Origin: Macrolepiota albuminosa
Lineage: Eukaryota > Basidiomycota > Agaricomycetes > Agaricales > Agaricaceae
NCBI GenBank assembly: GCA_027475525.1
Contig: JAMWFC010000090.1
Location: forward strand, 806,001 to 870,000
Direction: 5' to 3'
Length of the DNA: 64,000 bases
Shown here: in pieces, positions 12,005 through 24,263 of the stretch
Layout: every line of letters starts with the position of its first letter
Numbering within the stretch: position 1 is the stretch's first letter
Notes under the pieces: model-generated
What the model was told of the DNA's origin: nothing
What the model saw: only the letters and a program-made list of their open reading frames with translations
The model's database searches: none
Translations under genes and position numbers: made by a program

Positions 12005-14917
12005 GCCATGCGCAAGTAAATGCGGCCGTGCCTATGTAAATCGTTTATACAGTATGTTGTCGCACGTATAATTTGATAGAGACAGATGGATTGCAGGTGT
12101 AGCCGCTGCATATTTTCATCGATATTGCTGTGACTTTAGACTCAAGTTATACCAATCTAACCACTTTCAGATCTGCGCTCCAGGAGTACAATAGTGTGTA
12201 ACTTATCTTGAATCGACGTCCGGATCGAGGAACGTCGGCCCAGATTTTCCGATCGCACGACAAGATTTCTCGGTCCGTGAAGAAGCCGTATATCGTTAAA
12301 GCGTGATGCAATCGGGCTTGTAACAAGCTCTGTGTCCCAGGAGGGAACTACGCGAGGTAGGTCGAGTTTATTACGAGAGGTTCGCCTGTGTAGTAGTTAT
12401 CCACAACACAACAAAGTACTGATTCTGCCGATATCGCCTAGCATGGAGATGGGAAGGTAGCCTGGAGGTAAGGTGGTCTTCTATCTATTATCGGACCGAC
12501 TAGTTAGTCTTGACACTAGCTGCAAGCCGTCAGTAAATGATTTTCAAGTCCATTTGTACCCTGATGTATCCTCGGTAAGGAAGCAGATCCAGATCCTACT
12601 ATGGCGACAGGCAAGCCCTACCAAATTGCTGTGCTCCTCACAAAGCACGGAGCTATCTCGATCCATCTGCTCAGGCTTGGTCGTGTCCCACACATCCATC
12701 CTTTATAACGTCTTAGTGACACTGTTTCCATCAAAGTACAGGACTTTCGGAGGCGGTGCCGTTATATAGGTATAGCTAGTAGCCTTTTTCGGATGTGTGA
12801 ATACTCTGGGTCGGTCTCGAGCCACTCGGAAATAGAAAGAACATCTGCAGACTCCTCCCAAAAGTATCGTTCCAGATACGGGCTTACGCACTGTGCAACT
12901 ACATATGACCAAGGCAGTACAAGATCGATGACATGACTTACGATATCTGTCTGTGATGAGATGATGCATCAAGAATGACTGGAGCTGTTCCCTTGTTTTG
13001 ATTTGGAGGAGTGATGAGATCGCAATCTGTGGATCCTTGACACTTAGCAATGGTATTTGACGTCCCAGGACTCCCAGTGAGGATTTGAAAAGCCTATAGA
13101 GCCATTGATGTTTGTCCAACTAGAAGAATTTGATATAGTTCCTAAGTAATATTACCTACCTTGAACCTGTCGGAGGTTGGCCCGCTTCAAGGTTCGATAG
13201 GTCCTTTCTGATGGAATTATGGAATCTAGTATACATGGAGTAGTTAATTGCGGAGGGACGAAATAACCGCAGCACTTGCCTGTCAAGTAAGCACGAAACA
13301 TTACTAGCTGTCATGGCTCAAAGCAATGCGTGATAAAGGAATGTAGTACGGGCCGTATTTGCATGCAGAGCGAATGCGTCAGAAGGGTAGATATATCGGT
13401 ACGATATATCTTTATCTGAACAACTTAGGAGGAAGCGCATACAACGAAACCAGATCCAGAGTAGCGTGAGTGTGGAAAAGCTATACAATTAGTAGCCCTG
13501 TAGAAATCATGGTTCCTCATTTCAAAGCCACCGGACGGAGTCGGCGCGAACTGATCTTTGCCAATAACGACAAAAGCCTCGTTGATCACGAGGATACATA
13601 CTTGATGGTATAACGACACAATCCAGTCTCCTGAAGGGAAACAAACAAAAGAAAGTAACTTTTACAGCACCAAGTAAGTCTGCAGCGAACAATGTGGGAG
13701 TACTAGCATTTTCCCAGTCAGGACGAGGTCAGATGGCGAGATGGAGGACTTTCTTTTTGAAAAGAGCAATAGTGGCATTTATGGATGACAAGGGGTATGA
13801 AATCTAGTGAAGTATATCTAAGTTCATTCAAGCTGTACAGCTGTAATGAACTTACGACGTTAATGACAAAGCTGTAGGCATCACCTGAAGAAGGGAAAGC
13901 AAAGAAGACAGATAGACAGATATACTCCTGACAGCCATTTCGAGTCATACACTTCGCTGAACGCGTAGTTAAGGTTACACCCGATGTACGACCAGATGGC
14001 CTGGAGCAAACGGAGTCGCACTCATGGGCAATTGAAGAGACTTATGTTGTACAAGCTTAAGCAGACGATGAGGCACTTGTAGTGGTGCTTGTAAATGATG
14101 AGAGAAATGAAACGGCTTGCCCATCTTCATATGCCCCAAAGAACAACGATTCCGGCAACGAGGCGGGAAAATAATAATAATGAATATTTAGGTTCCGATG
14201 AAGTAGTGGTAGACACCACTTGAGAGTTGAATTAGAAGCACGGAGATCATGCAAGCAAACCAAACGAAGACACAATGTCCAACAGCGAGGTTTTACATCT
14301 ATCTCCAGGAGAAAATATCTCCAGAATACGAGAGAATCCCAGGGTGCCCAAGCTGACACACCGAATTAGAAATGCCTTAACATTACGGTAGTCTGACGTA
14401 CCAAGGGAAATTCCAATCGCAGCAACGTCCAATTGGTAAGTTGAGTTTTAGAACCTGTGACCGAAATATTCTTATGACCAATCTTGGGGCCAGATGGTGT
14501 CGGAAGACGAACTTTGGCAAGTTAGGAACCTGCCCTACCCTATCGGGATGCTACATGCCAGCCATGCCGCTAATATCCTTTATCCCGATTGCATGGATGA
14601 TAGATGCGCGAACCAAGCAACCCGACAGGCCAGAACCGTAAACAGACAAAGCTTTAGCAGCGTCGATGTGACCACCGTAAACATCCTTGCATCGGATGCG
14701 CAATCTTGACCTAATTGTAATTGAAAAATCTTGCTTTTTGAGTTTTTCATGGATAGAATGAGTGTAGAAGGAGGTGAGACAAATCGTCTAAAGAGGCAGC
14801 GGCGGGCACGGAATGTGTGTCGAGGCAGAAACTGAAAAGAAGATGAAATGTTCGAGTGGCATGACGGTCTTGTTATGAGAGCATGGAATTGGTTTCCCAC
14901 CCTCAAAAAAACATAGG
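12005..14917. other. Interval without a confident gene
   Basis: Base composition is gene-like and several short open frames exist on both strands. On the minus strand between about 13430 and 14040, stretches such as YDSKWLSG and GDAYSFVINV can be joined by short GT-AG introns, but I recognise no family and cannot close a model. No tRNA or known repeat was seen. Confidence 0.35.
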
Positions 14918-16131
14918 CTAAACCATCTGGGCACGACCACAAATCAGCAACTTGGCGCTAAGAACTTCGTGGAAATGCCGGTCTTTAATCGTGGCACGAC
15001 AATTGAAATCATCCGCGTCGTGCATGAGCTGGCTGATAAACTCTGCAGCACCGCTAGTGTAAAGCGCACGGCTTATGGCAAGGCGCAAGTTGCAGAGAAC
15101 TGGATGCGGTCCGTTTCGATATTGTGTGCCCTCTGGTCCTTGACCGAAGATAATTTCATCGCCATCTCGAAGGAAAACGGGACCTGCTCTGTGCATGTTT
15201 CCAGTTTCAAATGTCTTGAAGTAATACTGGAGTCGACAAAGCTCATGTTAATGAAGTCTGGCAGCAAAAAAGCTCGTTTAAGACACACAGAAGTGTGATT
15301 GACATCTTCAGGACTCCCAGATGCTTCTAATCCCCAACAGTTTCGGCGATGAGAAGCAGAAACGCTTGCCTCGATAGCCAAGACATTGTCAATCGTGTTA
15401 GAGTACTGCAATACGTTTTCCATTGCCACATTCCCAGCTATGACGGAAATGTAATGTAGTGTCTCCACCTGGTGAGTAGCGCTCATCACTTGACATTTCG
15501 CCATATGCAAGAAACTCTCACTTTGGAATTGACTGAACAGGGAATGATATGGGTAAGGGTTGGATCAATCCCACCGAGTCCATAGTAAGGCACCTCGGAA
15601 AACGGACACGACGTACCATCTCTTTTCAAGGCCTTTCACAGATATGAATAAGCATCCGTTTTATTGCTCTCAAATGATGACAAACTAGGATTTTCAAAAC
15701 CTCTCTGCGATGTTTGAAGGACTCTGGCCCTGACTTATTGGGGGAAAGTGTTGACAAAGGGGAGAACGATCTCCAGAAACGATCATCATCATAATTCATA
15801 ACTAATTTTACCGGTTCAACGTGTCTTCGGTAGGATGGATGAAAACGTACATGCTAGACCAATGTGAGTGAATAAGTCTGTCGCGAGCTCAAATACTGGG
15901 TTAAAATCGACAGTTCCTGCATCAACATTCTCGTAAAGAATCTGCACAGTGTCATCATATGAAGAATAAGGTGTGTGTTGAAGTTCTTGTACTAGAAGCA
16001 CATTTCAGAACGTGATTTCAAAGAGGATGGACGGATGACACGTACCGTTCTCCAGAAGTTGCGGATGACTCTTCCCAATCTCACTCCAAAACTTCTCAAG
16101 AAGACTTCCGCCAAGTTTGTATGATTCCATG
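14918..16131 (-). other. Possible multi-exon gene of unknown function
   Basis: Minus-strand segments look coding: one starting MESYKLGGSLLEKFWSEIG at 16131, joined by a GT-AG intron (ending near 16000) to a stretch containing YSSYDDTVQILYENVDAG, then YYGLGGIDPTLTHIIP near 15560, and a final exon with FLRDGDEIIFGQGPEG near 15170 ending at 14918. Introns in between cannot be fixed by eye and I recognise no domain. It may be a real single-copy gene or a decayed one. Confidence 0.35.
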
Positions 16132-16161
16132 ATCAAGCACAACAGGAGTCTTCGACACACT

Positions 16162-16533
16162 CACTGGGTGCAGGGAATGATCTTCTTTGACAAAACAATG
16201 TAAAAACACAGTAAAAATAATCCAATTAATTTTAGAATTTTATTTTAATATTTCTGTCAAAACTATAGAAAAAACTTTGTAGCCAAATTTTGAATGGTAC
16301 TTGGTCTGATTCTCTCAAATGCATTGGAGAGGACTATATCAGTCATTCTTGAACCCTAAGAATCAGAGCAAGCATCCTGTGGCAATTTGTTCTCTAATTC
16401 TTTTGAGTTCAGTTAAAATACTTTTTCAATAATTTTGCCAAAAATATTCAAATAAAATTCTAAAATTAATTGGATTATTTTTATAGTGTTTTTACATTAT
16501 TTTGCCAAGGAATATCATTCCCTGTACCCAGTG
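16162..16533. mobile_element. Foldback MITE with CACTG termini
   Basis: A 372-bp element whose ends are inverted repeats of about 110 bp (16162-16275 and 16420-16533). The termini are CACTGGGTGCAGGGAATGAT and its near-complement. It is flanked by ACT on both sides, a 3-bp target duplication. CACTG ends plus a 3-bp duplication fit the CACTA (EnSpm) group. There is no coding capacity. Confidence 0.8.
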
Positions 16534-17198
16534 ACTACTTTGAATACGGAAGCTTTGTTTGTGTTCGCCCCTCCATCCATACATGAGGGCGCGGGCCAAT
16601 TCCACGCTTCTGCTGCGTTCAAGATGGCGTAAGCATGCTTGTTCATCGTTTTATGTGCTCGTTCACGTTCTAGGCGACCGTTCGAAGGCACTAGTACTTA
16701 TAGGCCCGTGTGAAGGATAGTGTCTCAAAACATTCAAGTCCGAACGACGATGTGCCACATGACTGGACTGCCTCGAATAAGAATGGGCATATTGATTACG
16801 ATCCTCATGTCCAAGGGGTCAAGTCATCGACAAGCACATGGTGAAGTTGGCGTATATAAGTACTCCGCATGACATTGTGGTTGTTTGGCGATTCAAAATT
16901 TTTTCCTCGAATGAATCTCATTGCACCAAGGACGTCATGTTTCCTTTTCGTCAGCCAGGTTTGACTGCATGTGTCATTGAATGCTGGACAAGTCACAGTT
17001 GGCGACATGCGTTTTGTCGGTGGTGAGAACGGACTGATATCTCGGCTGCAAGTTGCGCCAATCTCCGATCCAGCTTCGAATCGTTGCATTGTATTAATCC
17101 GAGTCTTTGGCGAACAACTATGAGGACCTTGATAAGCTTACGTTCTTTATTGTAGTTTCTTCTCGCCCAGCTTTGCCTCTTTCTGATGTCTCAGGGAT
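16534..17198 (+). other. Weak coding remnant upstream of kinase gene
   Basis: Readable plus-strand pieces include TPHDIVVVWRFKIFSSN (about 16870) and, after a possible GT-AG intron ending at 17000, GDMRFVGGENGLISRLQ, ending in a stop near 17120. The style resembles a beta-propeller edge (WD40-like), but one repeat is not enough to assign a family. It could be a gene fragment. Confidence 0.3.
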
Positions 17199-20100
17199 TT
17201 GAACCCCCTTCGGACACATTCTGTCCACATGCTTTCTGCACACAACGTCCACTTCATGTCAGGTTCGGAAAATATCGGTGTAGAACCCTCTTTCAGTATT
17301 GGCACACTATTCTACCTCACGACACCTCCAAATCAACTACTGAATTCCCAGAAAGGTTCAACAAATGTGTATTCTTATAGGTACAGAGAATTGACGTCAT
17401 TTCTAGATGTCCTGCTGGGAGAAAATGCCTGGCTTGGCTCTCAAATCGGTCCCTCGCGTGGTCAATTCTGAATTTGAAGGAGACCTTTGAGTCTCTTGCA
17501 ATCGCAGAACTTGCTCTGGTTCGCGCCTATGCAAACAACAACTTCAAGGTAATTTTCACACTTCCGAGATTTAGACTTCCCTTGAAATCTCCCTGCAGCT
17601 GGCTCGGTCTGGCCTACAAAACGACTTGACTAAGGCTCGAAAGCGAGACTGTGAGAAGCTTGACCAGCGTCTCAATAGTCTAGCAGCCACTGCGGAGTCC
17701 AACATTGTTTGTACTCTCCAAGCTAACAATCGAGGCAAACCGTATCAACTTAAGGAGCTCACAACCGCTTTCACAAAGGTACCTCTCCCTTTGTTATGCC
17801 ACTCGTCTTTGTAATTACGCTCAATAGCGCCTTCGGACCCCTGTCCCCGATTCGGACGACGACCAAACTCCAGATATCACTCCATTTTTACGTAAAGCCG
17901 TTGCTGCGTTACAACGCATCTCTGGCAGACCACCAGATTTCGAGATACCATCATGGTCGCTGACCAGTATCGATATAGACTTCGAGGTGAAAGATACTCG
18001 CTTGATTGGCCGCGGCACTTTCGGACACGTCGTTCAAGGAGAATGGGACGGCAAGGTATGTTCCTTTACGTTGAAAATGAGACAGGAGTAAACTATCTAG
18101 ATTGTCGCTGTGAAAGAGCTCAGTCTACCAAGTACTGACTCGATCGCAATGGATGTGAGCTGTATCTCGATGGGGCTTCTGAATTTCTCACGACATTGTC
18201 TAGTCTATTCGACATGAAGTTCAAATATGGTAAAGAATACATATTACATAGATCCGCGAGTTTTACCTTCGTCACAGGTCACGTCTCTCTCACCCCAACA
18301 TCCTTCCTTTCTATGGTGCCTGCCTGGAATCGGCGAAGGTAAATTCACAGGAAAAGCCTCACATATCTTGACACCTCCGCAGCCCTTCATTGTCAGCGTA
18401 TACTGCTCGAATGGTAATGCTCTCAAGTATCTTCGAAGCAAGCCTTACACCAGTCGTACCCAACTGGTAATTAATTTTTAGTTCTGTTTCTTCCCCAATG
18501 TAGATAAACCATTGTTAGCTGCATGACGTCGCAACTGGCATGGTCTATCTACATGATAAGGGTATCATACACGCGGATCTCAAAGCGGTGAGTTGTCACG
18601 AAAAGCCCATTCCCGCAGTTTCATTGATTTGTATCCTAGTCGAACATTCTCGTAAGCGAGACCGGAGAAGCCCTCATCGCTGATTTCGGCTTGTCTCAAA
18701 TACAGGATCAAGTATCGTCCTCCATGCACATCACTCGGACGTCCACCGATAGAATTGGGGGTACAGTCCGCTGGATGGCGCCCGAACTCCTCATGGGCAA
18801 AACGTTGAACAAGCCCGCGGACATCTACAGCTTCGCACTCCTGGCTTGGGAGTTCTTTACCAATGGAGCAGTGCCATTCAAAAGCATCGTGAACATGGCG
18901 CAATTCCGTACTGTTGTCGCCAGGGGTGAGCGTCCCAAGCGCCCTTATCAGATGGATGACAAGGTATGGGCGCTGGTGGAGAAATGTTGGAGGACAGATC
19001 CTTCTGAGAGACCAGACTTTATATACATCAGGAGAATGTTGGCTAAGTTGATGGGACGAGAAGGTAACCCGAATACTCTTGTCGAAGGCACAATGGATGA
19101 GCCTGAGCCCATCACCCTTATAGACCAGAGCAAGCAACAACAAAGGCACATGACATCCGTGGACACTGTAATGCCGCGGAATCGTGTGATATCCTCTCCA
19201 TCGAACGTAAAGGACAGTCATCCGCAGGGTAAGCTTTTCTCGTAACGGTCTTTTAAACGCTATATTCGATTCTCTCACAGAGGAATCTCCCCTTTCCCCA
19301 CCCAAACGCAAGTTTTCGCTTAGTATCGGGTCTGATCCGGATGGCAAAGCTTCCTTCCTCAAGGGGCTCGTCAATAATAGAATTATTGGATTTTCCAAAT
19401 CAACAAGCTCAAAGGACGCTAGTGTGGGCCATAGCTCCTGTCACAGTATGCTTTTTTCCATATTCCGTCGCATATCCTCGCTGAGGCTTTTCTCGACAGC
19501 TGAAAAGGCTCCACCACCAATCAATGACTTAGATTTCAAGGGACATGCACAAAGGTTGCTCTCACGGACATCTGGAGACCCTAGCCCTAATAGTACTCCT
19601 ATTGAGGGCACGCTTGTTTTCTTGTATGACTATTCTTTGAAATGTAAGTCTCCTCAACAGTGTTCATAAAACCTTTGATTGATAGACACCGTAGCTGAGG
19701 GTATATTTGACATTCTTGGGGAGGCTAACCTTGTACCGGCTGTTGTTAAACACCTCTTGAAGCCTAACTGTCTGGAAAGGGAGAGTTATTTACTCTTGGG
19801 ATTGCTTGCAAACCTTGCATGCCATGGTTCGTCTGCGTTCATTCTGAGTCCGTTGCCCCCCGCTTCAATTCATGAATGCAGGAATTGGCAGAAGTGTAAT
19901 CACCGCACAGCGTGAAATCATGCTGGCGTTGTCGTTACATCTATCCCTTTCCAATCCACCATCAGTGCACGAGAATGTCACTCGTTGTCTTTACAATTTG
20001 TCAACAGAAGGTGCGCTCCATGCTTAGAGAAAACTTGAAGATATCTCCAATGTTGCTAGTAGATGCGAATCACACCCTTCTAGCAGAAGCAGATAGCGTT

Positions 20101-20941
20101 GTTCCTTCACTCGGTCTTCTTCTCTGCTCAACGTTATCTCCGACCATAGCTAAAAATATTCTCGGATGTCTGACAAATCTTTCTCTCAAAGGTGGGTTCT
20201 TACGAGAATATTCTTCTATTCAAGTCCTCAGACGATTGCGAAAGACCCGGGAAGGTCCATTATACTTTCAACAACGGCAGCGACCGATGGGCTTTTATAT
20301 GCTCTACGATTCGAGACAGACGATATCACAAAAGAACAAGCACTGTTATGTATTGGAAATTTGTCAGTTGGTCCAGGTTAGGCTACAAATTTTTCCTTTT
20401 TTGGTCACCAAAAAGCTGACCTTTGACTTTGCAGAGAAAAGCATCGCTACACTCCTCGCGCACTCGGAACTAATCCCAAGACTTTCCACATGCTTGACGC
20501 AGGGGTCGACTAAACCTGCAATCAAGGCACAATCATTGAGATGTCTACGGAACCTTGTCAAGTCAGGTATGTATGCACGGTGTGATAAACGGCTGAGTAC
20601 TTGATTTGGAGTCTTGTGTCGCAGTTGCAAGCCATACGACCATCGCTGATCATCCGGACATTCTGTCAGCGGTGTGTGACGTGATCTCCCTCCGCGTGTC
20701 GTCAAACCAGCAGAAATACGCGCTGCATTTTCTCTACAGGTTTACCTCTTCATGTAAGATCGTTTCCTTTGCTAATGTCAATCGGCTTAATATAGTCTGT
20801 CTTTCTCTAGACCTCGGAAAAGAATGGTTGCGGAGCGAGAGGCGAGTCTGGGTTAGTTTGCGCTGGTATATCGATCATGGGTCGTCGGAAGATCAGTTGA
20901 GGGCAACCAGCTGCTTGAAACTCGTACAGGATCTTATGTAG
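17199..20941 (+). CDS. TKL-type protein kinase fused to C-terminal armadillo-like repeats
   Basis: A multi-exon gene; the first exon and start are uncertain. Kinase motifs in order: glycine loop GRGTFGHVVQGEW (about 18020), IVAVKEL with the ATP-binding lysine, SHPNILPFYGAC, catalytic loop IIHADLKASN (HAD in place of HRD), ADFGLSQ, and GGTVRWMAPELLMG. Introns at 18056-18100, 18155-18203 and others are GT-AG and keep frame. An intron near 19230-19280 joins the kinase tail in frame to SPPKRKFSL and a low-complexity linker. After it come helical repeats such as LLGLLANLACH, VTRCLYNLSTE, ILGCLTNLSLK, LLCIGNLSVGP and SLRCLRNLVKS, typical of armadillo repeats. The stop is TAG at 20939. All catalytic residues except the HRD arginine are kept, so activity is likely; the repeats may bind partners. 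Confidence 0.75.
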
Positions 20942-21638
20942 AACTGATTTATTGGGATTTTGGACAACTATATGCTCGATCTATAACATCGAAATGGAGC
21001 GGTTTTGTCTATTGATTAACTCTTCACGGCCACTTACGCATGTGTCGCGGATGTGAAGCTACAAGTTGTGGTTCGCAACGCGACGCGTCGACTAGCACTA
21101 AAGACAAAATATATTACGGTAGCACAGCAGTCGCATATTCCAAGACAAAATGAAGATAAGAAAGGTTCTACAACTACTGACCTTACGGTACGCAGTCGTG
21201 ACACCCACTTGCACTTGTGCAAGGCCACGTAAGAAAGAGGGAAAGAAAAAAAGGTTCTGGCTGCCACTCCCCGGCGCTACTCTCGCTTTTTGCCGCCGCG
21301 TCGACTCTTTCCCTGTGACCCCCTCGTTCTCCGAAAACTTCGCTCCAGGAACGAGTGATCCCCCACCATATAATCTGGTGCCTCCACGATCGTAAAAGCG
21401 CATTATCCTCGCCAGTTTTAACAACCCTTTCGACTCCTCTTGCACCTCCCTGATCCTGTTGAGTCCAGCGTCAGCTTTGGGTGCCACCTGGAAGTTCACT
21501 GGGTTGACAGAACATCGGGTTGTATGCATATTCAGCATAAAAGGGGAACATAGCGCTCTCATGATCGTTATTATGCAAATTCTGCAAACGGCAACCAGTT
21601 CATCCAGTCATCTTGGTATGTTAGAAATAGTACTGTCT
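20942..21638. other. Interval without a confident gene
   Basis: A minus-strand stretch at about 21230-21500 containing FYDRGGTRLYGGGSLVPG looks weakly coding but matches nothing I know. No RNA gene was seen. Confidence 0.35.
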
Positions 21639-21801
21639 CTAAGAATAACACGTAAGTTATAGCCTCAGAGCGTGTAAACGGACTGTATTGAATACCTAAG
21701 AATAACACGTAAGTTATAGCTAGGTATTCGAGTTAGTAGTGGTAAATGTAAACGTAGAAGTAATGCGTACCCTCAGAGCGTGTAAACGGACTGAGGGTAC
21801 T
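21639..21801. repeat. Cluster of interleaved direct and inverted short repeats
   Basis: CTAAGAATAACACGTAAGTT occurs at 21639 and 21697, and CCTCAGAGCGTGTAAACGGA at 21663 and 21771. The second copy of each sits inside a dyad: GAATACCT/AGGTATTC around the first motif, and GTACCCTCAG/CTGAGGGTAC around the second. It abuts the Ngaro element. Confidence 0.75.
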
Positions 21802-21812
21802 ATGGAGGTGAT

Positions 21813-22007
21813 ATAAGGCTGGGTTAAACTTAGACGTACTCGAAATGGATAAGCAAGGTTGTGGGAGGAAGGCACGTGTTAGTAACACGTGCTCTGTGCG
21901 CAAAACTTAGACGTACTCGAAATGGATAAGCAAGGTTGTGGGAGGAAGGCACGTGTTAGTAACACGTGCTCTGTGCGCAGAAGCAGCTGCGGGATAAGCG
22001 GCCGATA
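21813..22007 (-). repeat. Ngaro repeat B2
   Basis: Begins ATAAGGCTGGGTTAAACT and ends CGGCCGATA, the same ends as B1. It is longer than B1 by exactly 77 bp because of the internal duplication. Confidence 0.9.
21826..21979. repeat. 77-bp tandem duplication (unit 4)
   Basis: 21826-21902 is repeated exactly at 21903-21979 inside Ngaro B2. B1 has one unit, so the duplication is not part of the element. Confidence 0.98.
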
Positions 22008-22091
22008 GGGTGGGTGGTCCCGCAAATGCTCAGCGTCTTGGTAAGTGACTGTGGTCTAGTAATACCAATACTACAAGGGTGGGCGGGAGGG

Positions 22092-22272
22092 TCAAGAGAA
22101 AATTTTTATAACGAAGGGGATAGAGAAACAAATGAGGTCTCACATCGTACTCAAAAGCTTGTGAAACCATAAAAGGAAATAGGAATCACGAAAGGAAATA
22201 GGAGACGTCCTTAATAATCACCAGCCTTATCTCACGCTAGGCTAACCGGCAAGCGGGTAGCCTCAGCTTCCA
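22092..22272 (-). repeat. Ngaro repeat A2
   Basis: 181 bp matching A1 at 28053-28233, from TCAAGAGAAAATTTTTATAA to CAGCTTCCA. Confidence 0.95.
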
Positions 22273-22390
22273 ATAAGGCTGGGTTAAACTTAGACGTACT
22301 CGAAATGGATAAGCAAGGTTGTGGGAGGAAGGCACGTGTTAGTAACACGTGCTCTGTGCGCAGAAGCAGCTGCGGGATAAGCGGCCGATA
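22273..22390 (-). repeat. Ngaro repeat B1
   Basis: 118 bp matching B2 once the 77-bp duplication is collapsed. It lies between the recombinase gene and A2, as in Ngaro elements. Confidence 0.92.
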
Positions 22391-22651
22391 CCCAACCGGG
22401 CGCAGCTACTTCGGTCGCGCCTACCCATCCAGCTGCGGCCAAATTTCAAAGGAAGGAAGATCATTGTGATTTAATGAGATCGTAGATACAATTTATATAA
22501 GTGAAAAGGGATTGATAGAGGAAATCAGTAACACGAGTAAGGAAAAGTAGTGTAATAGGAACGTTGACAGATAGACAAATTAAAAGAAAAATGGTAAGAG
22601 TGGGGATGATTTTGCTGTAAGAGTGGGGATAATTTTTGCGCAGTAGAAACG

Positions 22652-24263
22652 TTAGGACATAGACAAATTAATTAGATCGGACCAGTTAGTCTCCATAATC
22701 TGAGTGAGGTTATGCTCATGAGCAAACTGACGACGACAATTCTCCCAGGCAATCGCGACGGCATTGGGTACGATGGTATCCAGTCTTCTCCAGTAGATTA
22801 GAAAACACAAAGAAGTCCATCCGCCATGCTTCATGACGATGTGAGGGGGAACACCATCACAAAGTAGTTTGACGGAACCTCCAATACGGTAACTGTGTCC
22901 GTGCACGATGTCGACGTCTTTGGATGAGTAGAAATCTGAAAATAATCTCAATAGATGGAAGCAACGATGAAGAAGAAATAGTACGATTAGTGGATGACAG
23001 AAAATTCGATTTTGTGAGAATTGACAAAGCAAAAGGATCCGAATTATCTCGGAAAGCAAAGAGCGAACAATCGGAAGAAGGACGATTAATAGAGAGATGA
23101 TCCGTAAGAGCACGGATAGGACAGAAAATGTCGTTGCGCTCAACAAGACTGAAGTCAAAACCACAATCCCGAGTGGTCTTCGTCCATGGGATGTGCAAAG
23201 AGAGAACCCGACGATTATGAGCTGATGTATGACGGATGTTACAGTTGAAAGTTACATTTCGAGTAGAGTCGAAGGTTGCAATTGAGATAGGCAGGAGTTC
23301 ACCAAGACGACGGCAACCCCAAAAAGCTGTAAGAGCAACTGCCCAAATCGCATGACTTTTAGGTAGTTCGAAATTTAGACCGTCGTGAAGGATTTGAAGA
23401 TGACGTAATGATATAGGTTTACGAGGTGGACGTTTGGGAGAAGGTCCATGCGTATTCGTAGAAGTGAGAAGAGTTTTAATCCATAGATCCTGTTTCGGCC
23501 ATTCAGCGCGGTTGAAAAGGTGCCATAATCGGATTCCATTAATCCAAAGTTTTACGACATCTCGAGAGCAATAACGCAGATGGTGAGCGATAAATCCGGA
23601 AATTAGAATGGGATCTGCAGGCATACGCAAGTTTTCGGGAATGTTATGATTGTCACAAAACTGTGTGAAACGCAGAATACCTGCACCATATGATTGACGA
23701 GTTTTTTCTTCAAATGAAGAAAGAAGAGTCTGGAAAACCTCGGTACGGATCGAGAGTGGGAGAGTGTTCGACATCATGTGATCGACATGTAAACCATGAG
23801 GAGTTCTCCAAAGAAGAATTCGACGATCTGCAGGAATTAAAGGGTGGAGTGGGGAGGGTTTGTAAGCATTAGTACTTGTTGGACGTCGGGGTGAGATGTC
23901 ACGAAGGGAAAGAACCGCTAATTGCCGAGGATCATCTGAAGAGGGAAGGCATTCATCACCAGAAAATGAATAGATAGAATCTTGTTTGGTAGTCGGGACT
24001 CCCAAATTAGAATCAGTAGGTGGAGAACGATTGAAAGAAGAAGGCATCTCAGTGCACGAGTCGCGTGGAGAAATATAAGGTTTTGGAGAATGGGTTTTCG
24101 ATTTTGGACGATAGATAACTGGGTCGAGAGATTGATGCTGGAAATGGTAGATCTTGTGAGTTGTGTAAGAACGTGGATGATGCACTACTGACCAGCGTGG
24201 ATGAACAGTAGGGAAGGTGTTAGAAAACACCGAAGAGCTGATATCATTCGACATGAAAGGCAT
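22652..24263 (-). CDS. Ngaro tyrosine recombinase
   Basis: This joins the element's circular DNA into the genome. The start is taken as ATG at 24263 (MPFMSNDISSS). Catalytic motifs are visible: GCRRLGELLP carries the first arginine, VHGHSYRIGGS the H-x-x-R box, KHGGW the second histidine/Trp position, and FLIYWRR the nucleophilic tyrosine. The frame changes between about 22900 and 22990, so a short intron or a frameshift must be assumed there. All four active-site residues are present. Confidence 0.8.
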
